Source: Lachnospiraceae bacterium UBA6998 (lineage in GTDB: Bacteria > Bacillota > Clostridia > Lachnospirales > Lachnospiraceae). From it: a DNA stretch of 6,156 bases. The position numbers and the translations under genes were made by a program. Within the stretch, counting starts at the first letter, position 1. Each line of letters starts with the position of its first letter. Positions 1 through 4,537 of this stretch are shown here, piece after piece. The notes beneath the pieces were generated by a model, which ran no database searches, was not told where the DNA came from, and worked only from the letters and a program-made list of their open reading frames with translations. Location: NCBI GenBank assembly GCA_002448395.1, contig DJXS01000072.1, forward strand, positions 1 through 6,156, read 5' to 3'.

Positions 1-26
1 GACTGCTGATCACGGCAGTCCTTTTG
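1..26 (+). terminator. Terminator-like hairpin at left edge (probably truncated)
   Basis: GACTGC (1-6) pairs with GCAGTC (15-20) around an 8-nt loop, and the right arm is followed by CTTTTG. The left arm begins at the first base of the window, so the stem probably extends outside it. This fits the intrinsic terminator of an upstream gene and would separate that gene from the SDR gene. The T-run is short and the upstream gene is not visible. Confidence 0.5.
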
Positions 27-90
27 TCACCTTCTTATCGAAATAACATATCTTTAACATTTCATTAGCAAAACACAAACACAAACTCCG

Positions 91-96
91 TATAGT
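91..96 (+). promoter_or_regulatory. Candidate -10 box for the SDR gene
   Basis: TATAGT matches the sigma-A -10 consensus at five of six positions and lies 82 nt before the chosen start. No good -35 hexamer sits 16-18 nt upstream; that stretch is A-rich with short ACAAAC repeats (about 72-86). An activator-dependent or weak promoter is possible. The call is tentative. Confidence 0.25.
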
Positions 97-165
97 ATGC
101 GCATAAAGATGATTGATCCATCTTAAAACAGTCAAAAACAGCTCGTGTCGGAGCGGAAATCATAC

Positions 166-170
166 GGAGG
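166..170 (+). promoter_or_regulatory. Ribosome binding site fixing the SDR start at 179
   Basis: GGAGG lies 8 nt before ATG 179. The open frame extends upstream to a TTG at 113, but that codon has no Shine-Dalgarno sequence, and the 22 extra residues would precede the Rossmann strand that should open the protein. The ATG at 185 would be 14 nt from the site, so 179 is preferred. Confidence 0.85.
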
Positions 171-178
171 AAAATATA

Positions 179-1291
179 ATGAATATGATCTATTTAGTTA
201 CAGGCGCAGCAGGATTTCTCGGATCCAATATCTGTCAGCAGCTTCTGGAGCGCGGCGACCGCGTGCGCGCGTTTGTCCTGCAGGGAGACCCCGCAGTTAA
301 ATATATACCTGCCGGAGTCACGATCTTCGAAGGAGATCTTTGCAAAGAAGAGGACTGCAGCCGGTTTTTTGATGTGGACGAAGACACGGAAACAATATGC
401 ATTCACTGCGCTTCAATGGTGACGGTGAATCCGGATTACAGTGAAAAACTCATGGCGGTCAATGTGGGAGGCACCGAGAATATTATCGCTGCAGCCAAAG
501 CGCACCCGGAGTGTCGCAAGCTGGTCTATGTGTCCAGTACAGGCGCGATCCCCGAATTGCCCAAAGGACAGGTGATCCGAGAGGTCACGCAGTTTGTTCC
601 CTATGATGATGGGAAGGTAGTGGGCTGGTACAGCCGCTCAAAGGCCATCGCCACACAGAAAGTACTGGATGCGGCTGCAGAAGGGCTGAATGCCTGCGTC
701 GTGCATCCCAGCGGCATTCTCGGACCGAACGATCATGCCATCAGTGAGACTACAGGCACGGTCATCAAGATCATGAACGGCGAAATGCCTGTCGGCATGG
801 GCGGCAGCTTCAATCTATGCGATGTGCGCGATCTGGCACAAGGAACGATCGCCGCAGCTGACAGAGGACGCAAGGGCGAATGCTATATTTTGGGAAACAA
901 AGAAGTCACGCTAAAGGAGATGGCCGGAATGCTTCACGATGCCTGCGGCTGCAAGAAGCCCCTGTTCTACGTACCCATTTCCATAGCGTACCACCTTGCT
1001 GAAATGATGGAAAAGAAGGCCGCAAAGACCGGAGAAAAGCCAATGATGACCGGGTTCGCCGTCTACAACCTGAACCGCAACAATACATTTGACTACTCCA
1101 AGGCAGAGCGGGAGCTGGGGTATCACACGCGGCCTTATGAGGAGACTTTGCGGGATGAAGCGCGCTGGCTGGTCGCCGAAGGGCGGATCAAAGGGAATGT
1201 GCATCCGGTGGACGAACCCTCAAGAAGAACATCATTGGCAGAGAGAGTACGGAGCGCAATGAAGAGACACGAACTAGTTCAAAATATGTGA
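179..1291 (+). CDS. Extended SDR, NAD(P)-dependent epimerase/dehydratase family (dihydroflavonol-reductase-like)
   Basis: A 370-residue soluble, cytoplasmic oxidoreductase of the extended short-chain dehydrogenase/reductase superfamily. An N-terminal Rossmann fold opens with the nucleotide-binding motif TGAAGFLG (residues 8-15), followed by GDL near 53. The catalytic set is visible: SST at 119-121 for the active-site serine and YSRSK with Tyr151 and Lys155. HPSGILGPND (176-185) is the typical substrate-domain entry. The C-terminal DYSKAERELGY and a following W match the end of dihydroflavonol-4-reductase/3-beta-HSD-like members. About 40 further residues, rich in Arg and Lys, extend past that point and are longer than I expect for the family. 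Such enzymes reduce carbonyls or oxidise alcohols on sugars, steroids or other small molecules; the substrate cannot be assigned. The gene appears to be transcribed alone, as its 3' region ends in a terminator at 1429-1458. Confidence 0.9.
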   Translation: MNMIYLVTGAAGFLGSNICQQLLERGDRVRAFVLQGDPAVKYIPAGVTIFEGDLCKEEDCSRFFDVDEDTETICIHCASMVTVNPDYSEKLMAVNVGGTENIIAAAKAHPECRKLVYVSSTGAIPELPKGQVIREVTQFVPYDDGKVVGWYSRSKAIATQKVLDAAAEGLNACVVHPSGILGPNDHAISETTGTVIKIMNGEMPVGMGGSFNLCDVRDLAQGTIAAADRGRKGECYILGNKEVTLKEMAGMLHDACGCKKPLFYVPISIAYHLAEMMEKKAAKTGEKPMMTGFAVYNLNRNNTFDYSKAERELGYHTRPYEETLRDEARWLVAEGRIKGNVHPVDEPSRRTSLAERVRSAMKRHELVQNM

Positions 1292-1293
1292 AA

Positions 1294-1373
1294 GGGCTCA
1301 CTGCGGTTGACATAATTGTGAGAAAAAAAGCTGGGTAAGGTTCAGCTCAATGATGAGATCGCAGTGGAAGCCC
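1294..1373 (+). other. Possible structured RNA in the SDR 3' untranslated region
   Basis: GGGCT (1294-1298) plus CACTGCG (1299-1305) can pair with CGCAGTG (1360-1366) plus AGCCC (1369-1373). That is a 12-bp closing stem with only a two-nt bulge (1367-1368). Inside it, AGCTG (1329-1333) pairs with CAGCT (1343-1347), and CTCA (1346-1349) with TGAG (1354-1357) is a competing small hairpin. I recognise no known riboswitch or RNA family. It may be a 3'-UTR-derived small RNA ending at the downstream terminator, or chance folding. Confidence 0.3.
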
Positions 1374-1428
1374 CCGCTGAAAAGCAGGAAGGAAATGTGC
1401 TGATTGCCCTGCATCATTACATGATTTT

Positions 1429-1458
1429 AACGGTCGCCTGCCGGGCGACCGTTTTTTT
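1429..1458 (+). terminator. Intrinsic terminator after the SDR gene
   Basis: AACGGTCGCC (1429-1438) pairs perfectly with GGCGACCGTT (1444-1453) around a 5-nt loop, and a run of seven T (1452-1458) follows. This is a textbook Rho-independent terminator. It lies about 140 nt after the SDR stop and directly upstream of the vWA promoter, so it insulates the two units. Confidence 0.92.
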
Positions 1459-1467
1459 AATTCGCCT

Positions 1468-1476
1468 TGCTATACT
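1468..1476 (+). promoter_or_regulatory. Extended -10 promoter of the vWA gene
   Basis: TGCTATACT is a TGn extended -10 element joined to a five-of-six -10 hexamer (TATACT, 1471-1476). No convincing -35 is visible, because the T-run of the terminator occupies that place; extended -10 promoters can do without one. Transcription would start near 1483 and give a leader of about 48 nt. Confidence 0.55.
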
Positions 1477-1518
1477 GACCTCACAAGAAGAAATTAGGCA
1501 GCTGCACAGCAGCAGAAA

Positions 1519-1524
1519 GTGAGG
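1519..1524 (+). promoter_or_regulatory. Ribosome binding site fixing the vWA start at 1531
   Basis: AAAGTGAGG (1516-1524) is a one-mismatch Shine-Dalgarno sequence ending 6 nt before ATG 1531. The frame could also open at GTG 1519, but that codon lies inside the binding site, so 1531 is the better start. Confidence 0.7.
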
Positions 1525-1530
1525 CATGAT

Positions 1531-2205
1531 ATGAAAAAAGGTTTGACAGAACTGGTAATGATCCTTGACAGAAGCGGCTCCATGGGCGGGCTTGAGGCGG
1601 ACACCATCGGAGGTTTCAACAGCCTGATCAGCAAGCAGAAGAAAGAAGAAGGTGAGGCATATGTTTCCGTGGTGCTCTTTGATGACTGCTCTGAAGTGCT
1701 GTATGACCGCGTTGATATTCAGAAAATTGAACCGATGAATGACAAGCAGTATTATGTGCGCGGATGCACAGCCCTTCTCGACGCGGTCGGCGGCGCGATC
1801 CACCATATCGGCAATGTTCACAAGTATGCCCGGGAAGAAGATGTGCCGGAGAAGACCATTTTTATCATTACAACGGACGGTATGGAGAATGCCAGCCACC
1901 AGTACACCTATGAGAAAGTCCGCCGCATGATCGAGCGTCAGAAAGAAGAGTATCACTGGGAATTCATGTTCCTCGGAGCCAATATTGACGCGGTTAAGGA
2001 AGCAGGCAGATTTGGAATTAATGCTTCCCGCGCAGTGCGCTATGAGAATGATAGCGCAGGCACGCAGCTGAACTATAAGGTGCTTTCCCATGTGGTGGGG
2101 TGTGCCCGAAAGGCTGCTACCGTAGAGGACATGGAGGCAGTATTTGACAATGAAGAGATGCTGGAGCCGATCAGAAAAGATTACGCGAGACGCCACAGAG
2201 ACTGA
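1531..2205 (+). CDS. Solitary von Willebrand factor A (vWA) domain protein
   Basis: A 224-residue protein made almost wholly of one vWA domain. The metal-ion-dependent adhesion site is complete: DRSGS gives Asp13, Ser15 and Ser17, a threonine in RGCTALLD is at about 80, and Asp116 lies in TTDGMEN. Alternating hydrophobic strands (ELVMILD, AYVSVVLFD, KTIFIITTD, WEFMFLGA) fit the Rossmann-like fold. There is no signal peptide or membrane segment, so it should be cytosolic and Mg2+-binding. I associate small stand-alone vWA proteins of this kind with gut Clostridia, where they have no known partner, and I know of no experimental function. Proteins with this fold usually mediate metal-dependent protein-protein contacts, for instance with AAA+ ATPases, but none is encoded nearby. 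Its own promoter and terminator suggest a single-gene unit, so it need not be linked to the flanking enzymes. Confidence 0.88.
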   Translation: MKKGLTELVMILDRSGSMGGLEADTIGGFNSLISKQKKEEGEAYVSVVLFDDCSEVLYDRVDIQKIEPMNDKQYYVRGCTALLDAVGGAIHHIGNVHKYAREEDVPEKTIFIITTDGMENASHQYTYEKVRRMIERQKEEYHWEFMFLGANIDAVKEAGRFGINASRAVRYENDSAGTQLNYKVLSHVVGCARKAATVEDMEAVFDNEEMLEPIRKDYARRHRD

Positions 2206-2220
2206 TCCGGTCTCTGTTTT
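2195..2220 (+). terminator. Terminator hairpin overlapping the end of the vWA gene
   Basis: ACAGAGAC (2195-2202) pairs perfectly with GTCTCTGT (2210-2217), with a 7-nt loop that contains the TGA stop codon, and TTTT (2217-2220) follows. The left arm therefore lies within the last codons. The stem is good but the T-run is short, so termination may be partial. Confidence 0.65.
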
Positions 2221-2271
2221 GTCTCAAAATCAACTGATCAGCAAGTCTGTGTTAGATTATTTCGAATCTGG

Positions 2272-2333
2272 TTGGGCACAGAAATGTTTTTTTCAGAATT
2301 GTTCCCCATAGATTTCTGCTTCTGTTGAGAAGT
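2272..2333 (+). repeat. 62-bp repeat unit U1 (forward)
   Basis: The unit opens with TTGGGCACAG (2272-2281), has GAATTGTTCCCC at 2296-2307 and ATTTCTGC at 2312-2319. Both core motifs are identical to, and at the same offset (24 nt) as, those in the reverse unit ending at 2549. The next unit starts exactly 62 nt later. Confidence 0.8.
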
Positions 2334-2395
2334 TTGGGTACAAGAGGCTGATTTTCTGTGAATTTATCCCATGAATTTCTGCAGTTGCCGTGACG
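2334..2395 (+). repeat. 62-bp repeat unit U2 (forward)
   Basis: The unit starts TTGGGTACAA, has GAATTTATCCC at 2360-2370 and ATGAATTTCTGC at 2371-2382, parallel to U1 with a shift of about two bases in the middle. It follows U1 in tandem and is 62 nt long. Confidence 0.75.
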
Positions 2396-2457
2396 TTGGG
2401 TACAGGCAGTAGTTTTCTTGTGATTGTACTACATAGAATAAGAGCGATCATGGAGAA
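2396..2457 (+). repeat. 62-bp repeat unit U3 (forward, most diverged)
   Basis: The unit starts TTGGGTACAG exactly 62 nt after U2, then TTTTCTTGTGATTGTAC stands where the core motif is expected. Its 3' part overlaps the tail of reverse unit R2. GTAGT (2409-2413) and ACTAC (2428-2432) could form a local hairpin. Confidence 0.6.
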
Positions 2458-2488
2458 CAAATTGGAGGAAATCCCCCACTGTGCCCAA
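2427..2488 (-). repeat. Repeat unit R2 (reverse)
   Basis: Read on the minus strand from 2488, it starts TTGGGCACAG, has AATTTGTTCTCC beginning 25 nt in, then ATG, matching the forward units in order and spacing. The tail is shared with forward unit U3. Confidence 0.65.
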
Positions 2489-2549
2489 CTGCCCAAAATA
2501 CGGCAAAAATTCAGGGGAACAATTCTTGCAAAATCTTCGCTGTGCCCAA
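2489..2549 (-). repeat. Repeat unit R1 (reverse)
   Basis: Read on the minus strand from 2549, it starts TTGGGCACAG, has GAATTGTTCCCC at 24 nt (plus-strand 2514-2525) and then GAATTTTTGCC. It is 61 nt long and ends with TTTGGGCAG just before R2, so TTGGGCA occurs twice about 10 nt apart at this junction. The same doubling occurs before R1 itself (2549-2558). Confidence 0.8.
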
Positions 2550-2651
2550 TTGCCCAAATATAGCGAAAACCAAGAAAAAAACCCAAGAAGGGACGCAGTG
2601 CAAAAGCGTAGGTCATGAATCTTCACGCTAATGCGGCAGCCCCTTCTGTAG

Positions 2652-2680
2652 TTGCCCCATCGTTCTTTCGTTGATAAAAT
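2652..2680 (+). promoter_or_regulatory. Promoter of the aconitase X/enoate reductase operon
   Basis: TTGCCC (2652-2657, four of six to the -35 consensus) is separated by 17 nt from TAAAAT (2675-2680, five of six to the -10), which is preceded by TG (2672-2673) as in extended -10 promoters. The predicted start near 2687 gives a short leader of about 29 nt. No operator or riboswitch is evident between promoter and gene. A hairpin GGCAGC/GTTGCC (about 2635-2656) overlaps the -35 but is weak. Confidence 0.5.
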
Positions 2681-2700
2681 ATTTCTTATAAGGAAACGCG

Positions 2701-2708
2701 AAAGGAGG
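2701..2708 (+). promoter_or_regulatory. Ribosome binding site fixing the start at 2716
   Basis: AAAGGAGG is a near-perfect Shine-Dalgarno sequence. It leaves one base before ATG 2710, too close for initiation, but 7 nt before ATG 2716, so 2716 is the likely start and the frame's first two codons are not translated. Confidence 0.8.
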
Positions 2709-2715
2709 GATGGAT

Positions 2716-4029
2716 ATGATCCTGAATGAGGAACTGCTCGCCGTTCAGAGAGGGGAGCAGGGCGAGGCCATGAGGAAGGTGCTGAACACGCTTGTCATGT
2801 ACGGTGAAGCCTTCGGAGCGGAGCGGATGGTAAAGATCACCGGCCGGATGGGACATGCTGTGATCGGCACAGGCAGTATGACCTGGAAACCGGTCTTTGA
2901 TCTGATGGAGGAACTGATCGACGGAGGTGCGCTGCCCAGACAGAGCTTCACCACAGATCCCCGCGGCGTGGAAGACCATGTGCCGATGAGCCTTAAGGAC
3001 CGCGCGATGTTCAAGGTGATCTTCTCCGGACAGAAGCGAATGGAGCAGGAATGGGAGCGCATGGGCATCAAGGACAGCAACGCCTATACCTGCACCGCGT
3101 ACATGAAGGAAGTGGGCAATATCCCGCGGTACGGCGATATTCTGGGCTGGGCGGAATCCTCCGCAGTATCCTATGTCAATTCTGTGATCGGTGCCCGCTG
3201 CAACCGCAATTCGGGCATTTTGGAGCTGATGTCCAACATTCTGGGCTATGTGCCGGAGTTCGGTCTCCTCACCGATGAGGGAAGAAAAGCAGACTGGATC
3301 ATAGAGGTGCAGTGTCAAAATATGCCGGAGCCGCAGCTTCTGGGGAGCGCCATTGGATTTAAGTGTATAGAAGATGTGCCCTATATCCGCGGCCTGGACA
3401 AATGGCTGGGAACGGATCTCACACAGAAAGTAAAGGACTACCTGAAGGATATGGGCGCGGCGGCAGCTTCCAACGGCTCTGTCGGTCTTTATCATGTGGA
3501 AAACATCACGCCGGAAGCGGTAAAACACGCGCTGCCGGACGGCAGTAACTCTCTTATCAAAGAAAACGCGAAGGTATTCGTGATCGACGACGCCGAGATC
3601 GAGCGTGTCAAAGCGAGCTATCCCAATCCCTGGGAGGGACGGGAGTACAAAGCAGATGCCCCGCAGCTGGCTTTTGCAGGATGTCCGCATTTCTCCATCG
3701 AACAGCTCAGAGACTGGACAGACAGACTTGTCGCGGGACTCAAGAGACATGGGAACACAAAGGTCACAATGAATACGATTTTTTGTGCGGCGCCCGATGT
3801 GCGCGAGGCGTTCGAGAATAGATATCCTGTAAGATCGCGGAGACTTAAGAAGATCGGAGTAACCATCTCCGGACTTTGCCCTTTGTCCTATACGTCTAAT
3901 CCGCTGACGGATAAGATCCGCATCATCACCGCTTCCAACAAGCTGCGCTATTACAGCAAAGCTCGGTTTTACAGCGAAGAGGAGCTGGTGGAGATCATTA
4001 CCGGCGGCTGGAATGAGAAATGGAGGTGA
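2716..4029 (+). CDS. Aconitase X large (catalytic) subunit
   Basis: A 437-residue protein of the aconitase X catalytic family (formerly DUF521), which carries an Fe-S cluster and dehydrates hydroxy acids together with a small swivel subunit. The family pattern runs the whole length: LNEELLAVQRGEQGEAM at the start; YGEAFGAERMVKIT at 29-42; YTCTAY with Cys126; NIPRYGDILGWAESSAV (135-151); NSVIGARCNRNSG (155-167); AGCPHFS with Cys323; SGLCPLS with Cys388; and ITASNKLRYYS near the end. Cys126, Cys323 and Cys388 are the best Fe-S ligand candidates. Characterised relatives are archaeal mevalonate-5-phosphate dehydratase and bacterial cis-3-hydroxy-L-proline dehydratase; I cannot say which substrate this one uses. 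As I recall the family, the usual sequence is GARTNREGG, so GARCNRNSG is a substitution near the active site. Its stop lies 5 nt before the next gene, so the two subunits are surely co-translated. Confidence 0.92.
   Translation: MILNEELLAVQRGEQGEAMRKVLNTLVMYGEAFGAERMVKITGRMGHAVIGTGSMTWKPVFDLMEELIDGGALPRQSFTTDPRGVEDHVPMSLKDRAMFKVIFSGQKRMEQEWERMGIKDSNAYTCTAYMKEVGNIPRYGDILGWAESSAVSYVNSVIGARCNRNSGILELMSNILGYVPEFGLLTDEGRKADWIIEVQCQNMPEPQLLGSAIGFKCIEDVPYIRGLDKWLGTDLTQKVKDYLKDMGAAAASNGSVGLYHVENITPEAVKHALPDGSNSLIKENAKVFVIDDAEIERVKASYPNPWEGREYKADAPQLAFAGCPHFSIEQLRDWTDRLVAGLKRHGNTKVTMNTIFCAAPDVREAFENRYPVRSRRLKKIGVTISGLCPLSYTSNPLTDKIRIITASNKLRYYSKARFYSEEELVEIITGGWNEKWR
4022..4026 (+). promoter_or_regulatory. 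Ribosome binding site fixing the small-subunit start at 4035
   Basis: GGAGG is embedded in the last codons of the large-subunit gene and ends 8 nt before ATG 4035. The in-frame ATG at 4020 overlaps this site and would add only five residues, so 4035 is preferred. Confidence 0.8.
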
Positions 4030-4034
4030 CCGGT

Positions 4035-4505
4035 ATGATAAAGAAATACAAAGGCCGGGTCGTTGTGCCGGGTGATTGTATAGCGGAGGCGCTGGTCACC
4101 CACACGGGCTTTAATACTCTGGCGAACCTTAAGACCGCAGGCTCTTTCCTGAACCCCGGAGGTGTTCTTCAGGATATGAACAACCCGGAACTGTACGGCA
4201 AGAAAATGCCCGGAAAGATCCTCTGCCTGCCGGAGACCATCGGTTCTACGACGGGCGGTATGGTTCTGTACTGCGCTTCTGTAATGGGAGTCGGACCCGC
4301 CTGTATGCTCTTTAGCAAGAAGGCGGATACACTGGCTGTGGCCGGCGCTGTTTTGACAGCCAACTGGTCCAAACACCCGATCATTCTGGTCGATGACCTG
4401 GGTGATGAGTTCCTGGAGGAGATCCAGGAGGGACAGAGGATCCACGTCAAAGAGGACGGGACTGTGCTCGTGGAGTGTTTAGATTTATTTGACGCCGCGC
4501 CGTGA
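4035..4505 (+). CDS. Aconitase X small (swivel) subunit
   Basis: A 156-residue protein of the aconitase X swivel-domain family (formerly DUF126), the partner of the large subunit just upstream. It begins with the beta-strand GRVVVPGDCIAEALV (7-21), has GKILCLPETIGSTTGGMVL (60-78), and ends with ADTLAVAGAVLTANWSKHPIILVDD and an EGQRIHVKEDGTVLV strand, as expected for the swivelling beta-alpha barrel that closes over the active site. Ser71 in GSTTG corresponds to the conserved serine proposed to act as catalytic base in this superfamily. The segment at 24-42 (GFNTLANLKTAGSFLNPGG) takes the place of the shorter SFWGG-type motif that I recall from typical members, again suggesting a different substrate pocket. 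Separate large and small genes make this a two-subunit aconitase X, not the fused form. Confidence 0.9.
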   Translation: MIKKYKGRVVVPGDCIAEALVTHTGFNTLANLKTAGSFLNPGGVLQDMNNPELYGKKMPGKILCLPETIGSTTGGMVLYCASVMGVGPACMLFSKKADTLAVAGAVLTANWSKHPIILVDDLGDEFLEEIQEGQRIHVKEDGTVLVECLDLFDAAP

Positions 4506-4525
4506 CAGGCTGTGTTGATGAAACA

Positions 4526-4532
4526 GAGGAGG
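4526..4532 (+). promoter_or_regulatory. Ribosome binding site of the enoate-reductase gene
   Basis: GAGGAGG ends 5 nt before ATG 4538. The 32-nt gap from the small-subunit stop holds no terminator or promoter, supporting one transcript for all three genes. Confidence 0.8.
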
Positions 4533-4537
4533 AATAC

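Noticed and set aside
113..178. Upstream TTG start for the SDR gene
   Set aside because: It has no Shine-Dalgarno sequence, while ATG 179 has GGAGG at ideal distance and begins right before the first Rossmann strand.
1307..1325. TTGACA -35 box and lac-operator-like AATTGTGAG
   Set aside because: No -10 hexamer follows at 16-18 nt, and the operator resemblance covers only half a site; both look like chance.
1375..1400. Signal-recognition-particle RNA core, suggested by GGAAGG near a hairpin
   Set aside because: The conserved tetraloop and flanking asymmetric loops of SRP RNA are absent; only the short purine string matches.
1417..2196. Minus-strand open frame of 259 codons opposite the vWA gene
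   Set aside because: It covers a terminator and promoter, has a His/Cys-rich composition typical of antisense frames, and lies opposite a complete MIDAS protein.
2272..2549. CRISPR array
   Set aside because: Units are diverged along the whole 62 nt, there are no unique spacers between identical repeats, and the two halves point in opposite directions.
2272..2549. Simple miniature inverted-repeat transposable element (TTGGGCACAG...CTGTGCCCAA ends)
   Set aside because: The ends are inverted repeats, but the interior has the same unit at 62-nt steps and no target-site duplication is visible at the flanks. A mobile origin of the unit itself is not excluded.
2293..2626. Two overlapping minus-strand frames (107 and 65 codons) in the intergenic region
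   Set aside because: They coincide with the repeat array, have no good ribosome binding site that I can see, and owe their repetitive residues (for example LGNWAQ and FGQLGT) to the DNA repeat. They may be auto-annotated elsewhere as hypothetical proteins.
2686..3750. Long minus-strand open frame opposite the aconitase X large subunit
   Set aside because: The plus-strand protein has clear family motifs over its full length; the minus frame shows no recognisable domain and is a shadow of a codon-biased gene.
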